NCBI GenBank assembly: GCA_946220865.1 | Contig: CAMJYM010000003.1 | Coordinates: 1 to 64,000, forward strand | DNA length: 64,000 nucleotides | Direction: 5' to 3' | Source: an uncultured Clostridia bacterium | Lineage (GTDB): Bacteria; Bacillota; Clostridia; Saccharofermentanales; DTU023 | In this document: piece after piece, positions 59,887-64,000 of the stretch | How the letters are laid out: every line of letters begins with the position of its first letter | Position numbering within the stretch: position 1 is the first letter of the stretch | Made by a program: the position numbers and the translations under genes | The notes under the pieces: model-generated | Told to the model about the DNA's origin: nothing | Database searches by the model: none | What the model saw: only the letters and a program-made list of their open reading frames with translations

Positions 59887-61359
59887 TTACTGCGGATCCG
59901 TTTCTGAGCTTTCAGGCAGGTCTGGAGTTTCGTCGTCGGCATTTTGTTCCGCCGGATTCTGCTCATCGGGATTTTGTTTGCCGTTCTGATGTTCTTCAGC
60001 TTTTAGCTTCATCGTGCACTCTGCTTTTTTACCGAAGCGATAGTAGACCACTTTAACCTCGTCGCCAACGTGCATCTCCTGTTTGAGCAGCTGAATGGCA
60101 GAAATCGTATCAACGCTGTGGCCGTCGATCTCGACGACGAAGTCATTAGCCCTGAGGCCCGCTTCGTCTGCTGAACTGCCTTTCACCACATTGGTCAGCA
60201 GAACGCCCGGACGGTCCGCCAGCTTGTAATAGCGGGCGTAGTCGGAATCGAGGCCCTGGCCGCTGAAGCCGAAGAATACCCGATCCTGAACATAGCCAAC
60301 TTTCATGAGGGATTCGAGTACGGGGCGGGCCACATTGGAAGGAATAGCAAAGGCAATGCCATCAAAGCTCTGACCGCCGCCATCATTATTAAGTTTAGCG
60401 GTGTTGATGCCGATGACTTCGCCAAAGCTGTTAAAGAGAGCTCCACCGGAGTTGCCGCTGTTAATGGAGGCATCCGTCTGCAGCACCTTGAGCTGCGTTC
60501 CGCCGACATTGATATCGCGTTCCAGCGCTGAAATAATCCCCGCCGTCACGCTGCCTTCGAGAATCCCTGCAGGGTTACCGATCGCCACAGCGAGTTCGCC
60601 CACAACCAGTTTTGAAGAATCTCCCCATTTCGCGTAAGGGAACTTCTCGCCATCCTTGGCTTCAATTTTGATGACAGCAAGATCAGAAAGAGGATCCCGG
60701 CCGACAATTTTGGCATCATAAAATTTATCGCCATCCAGGCGGACCTGAATATTCCGTCCGTTTTCGATAACGTGGTTATTTGTGGCAATATACCCGTCTT
60801 CAGAGATAAGAAAACCGGAACCTGCAACCGGCATGGATTGTGTGAAAAAGCCGAAGTTCTGCCTTTGTTCCGTCGTAATGGCCACCACAAAAGGTTTGCC
60901 CACTTTGGCAATATCCATGATGGAGAGAGGTTCTTTGTTCTGCTCTGAACTCTTGACAGCCGCAGCATAAACCGACATGTGACGCTGATTGCGAGCAGCT
61001 TCATTCGAATAGGGTTTTTGCAGCGCTCCTTCTTCGTTGATTTTCAGCGCTTCATTTTCCCGTGCGGCAGGCTTCGCTGCCTGCTCTTGCGCCTGTTCCC
61101 GACCATTCTGGGCGAGCATCAGGCTGCGCATGCCGAAAGCTCCGATAAAGGCAAAGATCAAAGCAACACTGAGCAGGCTAGCGATAAGTCCGAGGCTGTG
61201 GCTGTGGCGCTTTTTTCTCCGGACAAGGGTGCTCGCTTTTTCCCGGTCATCCGGGACCCAGGAATAAACTCCTCCGCGGCATTCAGTCGAATAGCAAGTG
61301 GGCTCTTCGTCCTGACCGTTTGCATGAAATGAATACGATTGATAACGTTCATTTTCCAT
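59887..61359 (-). CDS. htrA: HtrA/DegP-like serine protease with PDZ domain
   Basis: Membrane-anchored quality-control protease acting outside the cell membrane; 490 residues. Cytoplasmic N-terminus of about 54 residues, one span at about 57-77, a charged linker, then the trypsin-like domain with catalytic H196 (TNNHVIENG), D226 (SDLAVIKI) and S304 (INSGNSGGAL), one PDZ domain at about 365-455 (SADEAGLRANDFVVEIDG), and an Asn/Glu/Pro-rich tail. The RBS GGAGG sits in a small hairpin (61364-61379). No two-component operator was recognised upstream. Confidence 0.95.
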   Translation of the reverse strand: MENERYQSYSFHANGQDEEPTCYSTECRGGVYSWVPDDREKASTLVRRKKRHSHSLGLIASLLSVALIFAFIGAFGMRSLMLAQNGREQAQEQAAKPAARENEALKINEEGALQKPYSNEAARNQRHMSVYAAAVKSSEQNKEPLSIMDIAKVGKPFVVAITTEQRQNFGFFTQSMPVAGSGFLISEDGYIATNNHVIENGRNIQVRLDGDKFYDAKIVGRDPLSDLAVIKIEAKDGEKFPYAKWGDSSKLVVGELAVAIGNPAGILEGSVTAGIISALERDINVGGTQLKVLQTDASINSGNSGGALFNSFGEVIGINTAKLNNDGGGQSFDGIAFAIPSNVARPVLESLMKVGYVQDRVFFGFSGQGLDSDYARYYKLADRPGVLLTNVVKGSSADEAGLRANDFVVEIDGHSVDTISAIQLLKQEMHVGDEVKVVYYRFGKKAECTMKLKAEEHQNGKQNPDEQNPAEQNADDETPDLPESSETDPQ

Positions 61360-61363
61360 AGAA

Positions 61364-61379
61364 AAAAGCCTCCGCTTTT
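61364..61379 (-). promoter_or_regulatory. Hairpin enclosing the htrA ribosome binding site
   Basis: On the minus strand AAAAGC-GGAG-GCTTTT puts the first four bases of the GGAGG site in the loop of a 6-base-pair, mostly A-U stem, five bases before the ATG. Weak, but the placement is that of simple RNA thermometers. Confidence 0.35.
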
Positions 61380-61583
61380 AAAAATATCGTTTCCTGTTGC
61401 CTGCTTGATTTCAGATGTTTCAAACAGGCTGAATGTGCTTTAGCAGCATACTCGCCACCTGAGGATCTTATCTTCCCCATAATCTGACTGCCATTTTAGC
61501 GAGTTAAGTTGAAAAGGAAAGCACAGGATTGCGAAAGACTGCGATGGTTTTGTGAAATAATGTGAACTTTAGCGGCGGAGCGC

Positions 61584-62186
61584 TTAAAACTGAATGCGCT
61601 CGGGGTAAAAACGCCGGATAACAAAATAATCGATCATGCGCTGCAGGCGTTTGATGAGATAAAAGTACAGCAAAGGCAGATAGATCAAGAGAAGAAGAAA
61701 AGCCAGGAGAGCGACACCGACGGTCAAAGCTGAGAAAACCACACTGGCCAGGGTAGCGGTTATTCCACCCAGGTAGCTGAAAAATTCTGCCAGACGATCA
61801 AGGAGGCTGTTCCCCACTTCGCCAAAAGTCCCTATCAAATCACCGGATTGCCCCCCACCGCGTTCAAAAAGCAGCTTCACTGGAAAGGCCCAGGCACAAA
61901 AATACTGAAGACCGTAAGCCAGCAGAATAAGAATTTTAATGGGCAGCGGCCGCGACGGATAGCGCGCGGCGAAAAAAGGCAAAGCGAAGAGGAAAAGAAG
62001 ACCTATCAGCAAATAAAGTACGGTAGGCAAAGGCAGCAGCAAATGCAGAGGCCTCGCGAAGAGGGCAAGAATTGCCGACGTTCCGGCAATAAAGCCTAAA
62101 AGCAGGTGAAATCCGACATGACTTCTATCCTGATAATCGCTCTGAATCCACCAGGGGCCCAGAAAAGCTCCTTCCCAAAAATCCAC
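61584..62186 (-). CDS. Polytopic membrane protein, unknown
   Basis: 200 residues with four or five membrane spans (for example HVGFHLLLGFIAGTSAILAL, LPTVLYLLIGLLFLFALPF, KILILLAYGLQYFCAWAF and ALLAFLLLLIYLPLLYFYL) and a basic, aromatic C-terminal end. I recognise no family. It lies 11 bases downstream of the next gene (62198-62692) on the same strand, so they probably form an operon. Nothing in the neighbourhood (htrA, whiA) fixes a role. Confidence 0.7.
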   Translation of the reverse strand: MDFWEGAFLGPWWIQSDYQDRSHVGFHLLLGFIAGTSAILALFARPLHLLLPLPTVLYLLIGLLFLFALPFFAARYPSRPLPIKILILLAYGLQYFCAWAFPVKLLFERGGGQSGDLIGTFGEVGNSLLDRLAEFFSYLGGITATLASVVFSALTVGVALLAFLLLLIYLPLLYFYLIKRLQRMIDYFVIRRFYPERIQF

Positions 62187-62197
62187 TGGAGTCTCTC

Positions 62198-62692
62198 CTA
62201 AAACTCAAAACTGCGGCGGCCAACCCGCTCCAGCTCGCGGGTAAAAGTCTTCCAGAAGGGATCGTCTTCTTCTTCCCCGCAAAGTTCACAAAAGGGTTCT
62301 TTTTCGCCCTCAGAACCCAGACTGACATGCCACACGGGGCGATAGTTTTCAGGACTGAGTTCTCCCTCTTCCCGCTTATTTTCAGAAATAAGAGAGAGCA
62401 GACCTTCTTTGAGCGCCAACATCTTGTCTTCGGGAACCGCCCGGACAAAATCGTTAACCCAGCGATTGCTCTCTTTCCAGATCAGGAGGTGACGGGAAAA
62501 GTCCAGACGAACCAGCAGATAACCGCGGCGAAAACGCGATAATTCACATTCAGCCCAGTCGATGCGCTTCCTTAGAGATTGTTTTTCATCCTGCACAGGC
62601 TCGGCGTCAGAAGAAGTCAACGCAGACAAACAGGCACGAATAACCTCTGTGCTTCTCTCAAGCTGAACGGCCGCTGAACTAGCTAAACTCAA
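62198..62692 (-). CDS. Hypothetical protein
   Basis: 164 residues if the TTG at 62692 is the start (GGAAGGTGG lies six bases before it); a nine-codon longer version from TTG 62719 is possible but has a poorer site. The protein is soluble and acidic, with a helical, Arg- and Leu-rich middle and the segment PFCELCGEEEDDPFW carrying two cysteines. I recognise no family. It follows whiA by about 55 bases and precedes the membrane protein by 11. Confidence 0.6.
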   Translation of the reverse strand: MSLASSAAVQLERSTEVIRACLSALTSSDAEPVQDEKQSLRKRIDWAECELSRFRRGYLLVRLDFSRHLLIWKESNRWVNDFVRAVPEDKMLALKEGLLSLISENKREEGELSPENYRPVWHVSLGSEGEKEPFCELCGEEEDDPFWKTFTRELERVGRRSFEF

Positions 62693-62747
62693 TTCAAACC
62701 ACCTTCCCACATCTAACAAAATAAAGATCGATAATGAAAACTGAGCC

Positions 62748-63695
62748 TTATTCTACCACAGTTTTGCCTCTCCTGATTTCCCCTTCAGGAGGCAAAGCCT
62801 CTGCACGGTCGAGCAGCTTTTTCAGACGATGATTCATGCCGGATTTTCCAATCGGCGGGTCCATCAGGCGGCCCAGCTCCAGCAAAGACAGTTCGGGATG
62901 CTGGATGCGGGCCTCGGCTGCTTCTTTCAGAGCTTCGCTCAGAAGTTTATAACTGCTGTCCTGCATAAGGCGGCGAATAGCCTCCCGCTGTTGGGCCGAG
63001 CTGTCAGCCAGACGTTGAGCGTTAGCGCTGTCACAATTGACGACTCGATTCACCTGGTTGAGCACTGATTTCTCCACACGCCATTCCTCAAAGAGCAAAA
63101 GTTCCTGATCAGCCTGCGCGCGCAGAAGAAAATCGGAGATGGTCTGCGCATCTTTTCCGTAGAGCACCCAATACCCCTGGTGACACAGGCTTCTCAGGTT
63201 CAGACCAGCCGACTTGAAAAAAGTCTGAAAGAAATTGCGGGCTTTTCGGCTTTGCAGAGAAAATTCCAGATGATAAGCTTCACGCGGATCACAGAGGGCG
63301 CCACAGGCCAGAAAAACTTCGGCCAGAACAATAGCGATATGCTGGTTACGAACGTCTTCACCCAGGCTGTTGTCAAAATAACGCCTGCCTTCTCTCGCAA
63401 AGAGATTCAGGTCTTCACGAATGCGCCGGTTGATGCTGCGCTCACTGAGGCAGAGGGTGCTTTGTTCTTTGCCCCTTTTAAATTCTGGACGAACGCCATA
63501 GAGCGTGCTGATCTGCTCCATAAGAAGTTCAACAAACTCGGCCTGGCGGCTGGCAAAACGAAGATCCTGGCCGCTGAAACGCAACGCAGCAAGTCCGGCA
63601 GCTGAAAAAGCAAGGTTCCAGAGGCTTTCCTCACTGCGAATTTTTTCAAGCAGGTGGCCACGGAGTTCGGAACTGAAAGAAGAAGCTGCTTTCAT
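62748..63695 (-). CDS. whiA: DNA-binding protein WhiA
   Basis: Conserved Gram-positive regulator of division and growth, with a LAGLIDADG homing-endonuclease-like N-terminal half lacking nuclease residues, and a C-terminal helix-turn-helix. 315 residues. Recognised by SFSSELRGHLLEKI, ECFLA-like AEVFLACGALCDPREAYHLEF, RRVNRVVNCDSAN (here VNRVVNCDSANAQRLADSSAQQ), and HPELSLLELGRLMDPPIGKSGMNHRLKKL. The start overlaps the rapZ stop by four bases, the usual rapZ-whiA arrangement. Confidence 0.96.
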   Translation of the reverse strand: MKAASSFSSELRGHLLEKIRSEESLWNLAFSAAGLAALRFSGQDLRFASRQAEFVELLMEQISTLYGVRPEFKRGKEQSTLCLSERSINRRIREDLNLFAREGRRYFDNSLGEDVRNQHIAIVLAEVFLACGALCDPREAYHLEFSLQSRKARNFFQTFFKSAGLNLRSLCHQGYWVLYGKDAQTISDFLLRAQADQELLLFEEWRVEKSVLNQVNRVVNCDSANAQRLADSSAQQREAIRRLMQDSSYKLLSEALKEAAEARIQHPELSLLELGRLMDPPIGKSGMNHRLKKLLDRAEALPPEGEIRRGKTVVE

Positions 63696-64000
63696 GAATC
63701 CCCCACGGCTTCACGTTGGATATCCCGATGATCGACAAAGACGCGATAGCCCTCAGCAGCAATGCGTTCTCTCAGCTTTTCAGCAAAAAGCACCGAACGA
63801 TGCCGCCCGCCAGTACAACCGACGGCAATATTCAGGCGGACTTTACCCTCACGTTCATAAAAAGGCAGGAGAAAGCTCAGAAGGTCGGCCTGTTTTTTCA
63901 AATATTCGCCTGATTCAGGAAAAGAAAAAATAAAATCGTTCACCTCCTGGTCCAGGCCGGAGAGAGGGCGAAGTTCCAGCTGGTAATAGGGATTGGGAAT
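63692..64000 (-). CDS. rapZ: RNase adapter protein RapZ (partial, C-terminal part)
   Basis: Incomplete at the window's right edge: 102 residues of the C-terminal domain. It reads IPNPYYQLELRPLSGLDQEV at the edge and continues to AVGCTGGRHRSVLFAEKL and FVDHRDIQREAVGD, the YvcJ/RapZ C-terminal signature (GCTGGxHRSV). RapZ binds nucleotides and, in Escherichia coli, controls small RNA decay. The internal ATG-like start at 63943 is not real because the frame is open to the edge. Confidence 0.96.
   Translation of the reverse strand: MPNPYYQLELRPLSGLDQEVNDFIFSFPESGEYLKKQADLLSFLLPFYEREGKVRLNIAVGCTGGRHRSVLFAEKLRERIAAEGYRVFVDHRDIQREAVGDS

Overview
The window looks like chromosomal DNA from an anaerobic, Gram-positive fermenter of the class Clostridia (Bacillota). 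The support is conserved Firmicute gene order (dnaB-tilS-hpt-ftsH, rpsF-ssb-rpsR, rpmE-yqhQ-prmC-prfA-sua5, rapZ-whiA), an LPXTG wall-anchored protein, an FMN riboswitch in front of ribU, a Bcd-EtfAB butyryl-CoA dehydrogenase set, and a complete methylaspartate set for glutamate fermentation. I cannot name the species. No tRNA, rRNA, insertion sequence, prophage or CRISPR array was seen.

Layout. 0.1-5.9 kb (minus): an oligopeptide ABC transporter in which the OppC-type permease carries an inserted RCC1-like repeat domain and the OppF-type ATPase carries a long charged insertion; no substrate-binding protein is seen. 6.4-10 kb (plus): murC and class III fructose bisphosphatase. 10-22.4 kb (minus): housekeeping genes for protein quality control, purine salvage, tRNA modification, replication, ribosome and translation termination. 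22.4-33 kb: an accessory stretch with a PflX-like radical SAM protein, an SDR, a ZIP metal transporter, Bcd-EtfAB, a RelBE-type toxin-antitoxin pair, a ferredoxin and an LPXTG surface protein with a C12 tract. 33-37.7 kb: DUF368 carrier-lipid translocase, a DUF1538 membrane protein with two PII-like partners, then FMN riboswitch and ribU. 37.8-49.6 kb: NAD(P)HX repair enzyme, thioredoxin, tadA, plsC, acyl-CoA synthetase, an XRE regulator, BaiN-type flavoprotein, DEAD-box helicase and murJ.

49.7-59.6 kb (minus) is the metabolic centrepiece. Two class I fumarase-like subunits (probable mesaconase), a GntR regulator, the glutamate mutase S, L and E proteins, methylaspartate ammonia-lyase, an unusual P-loop protein and a fused CitX-CitG maturase lie in one direction. 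Together they would turn glutamate into methylaspartate, mesaconate and citramalate, and make the prosthetic group for citramalate lyase. The lyase subunits are not in the window. The pyruvate formed could feed butyrate formation through Bcd-EtfAB at 27-30 kb. 59.9-64 kb holds htrA, two unknown genes, whiA and a partial rapZ.

A genome-style trait runs through the window: local tandem duplication. Intergenic regions hold short degenerate tandem repeats with periods of about 23, 25, 26, 41, 56 and 92 bases, several repeats copy the 3' end of the neighbouring gene, and TadA and CitXG carry in-frame duplicated N-terminal helices. One 225-base element occurs twice about 8 kb apart with no gaps and a hairpin preserved through wobble pairs, which suggests an RNA-level or DNA-structure role. 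By my reading, start codons were moved downstream from the longest open frame for about a dozen genes on the basis of ribosome binding sites and family alignment from memory.
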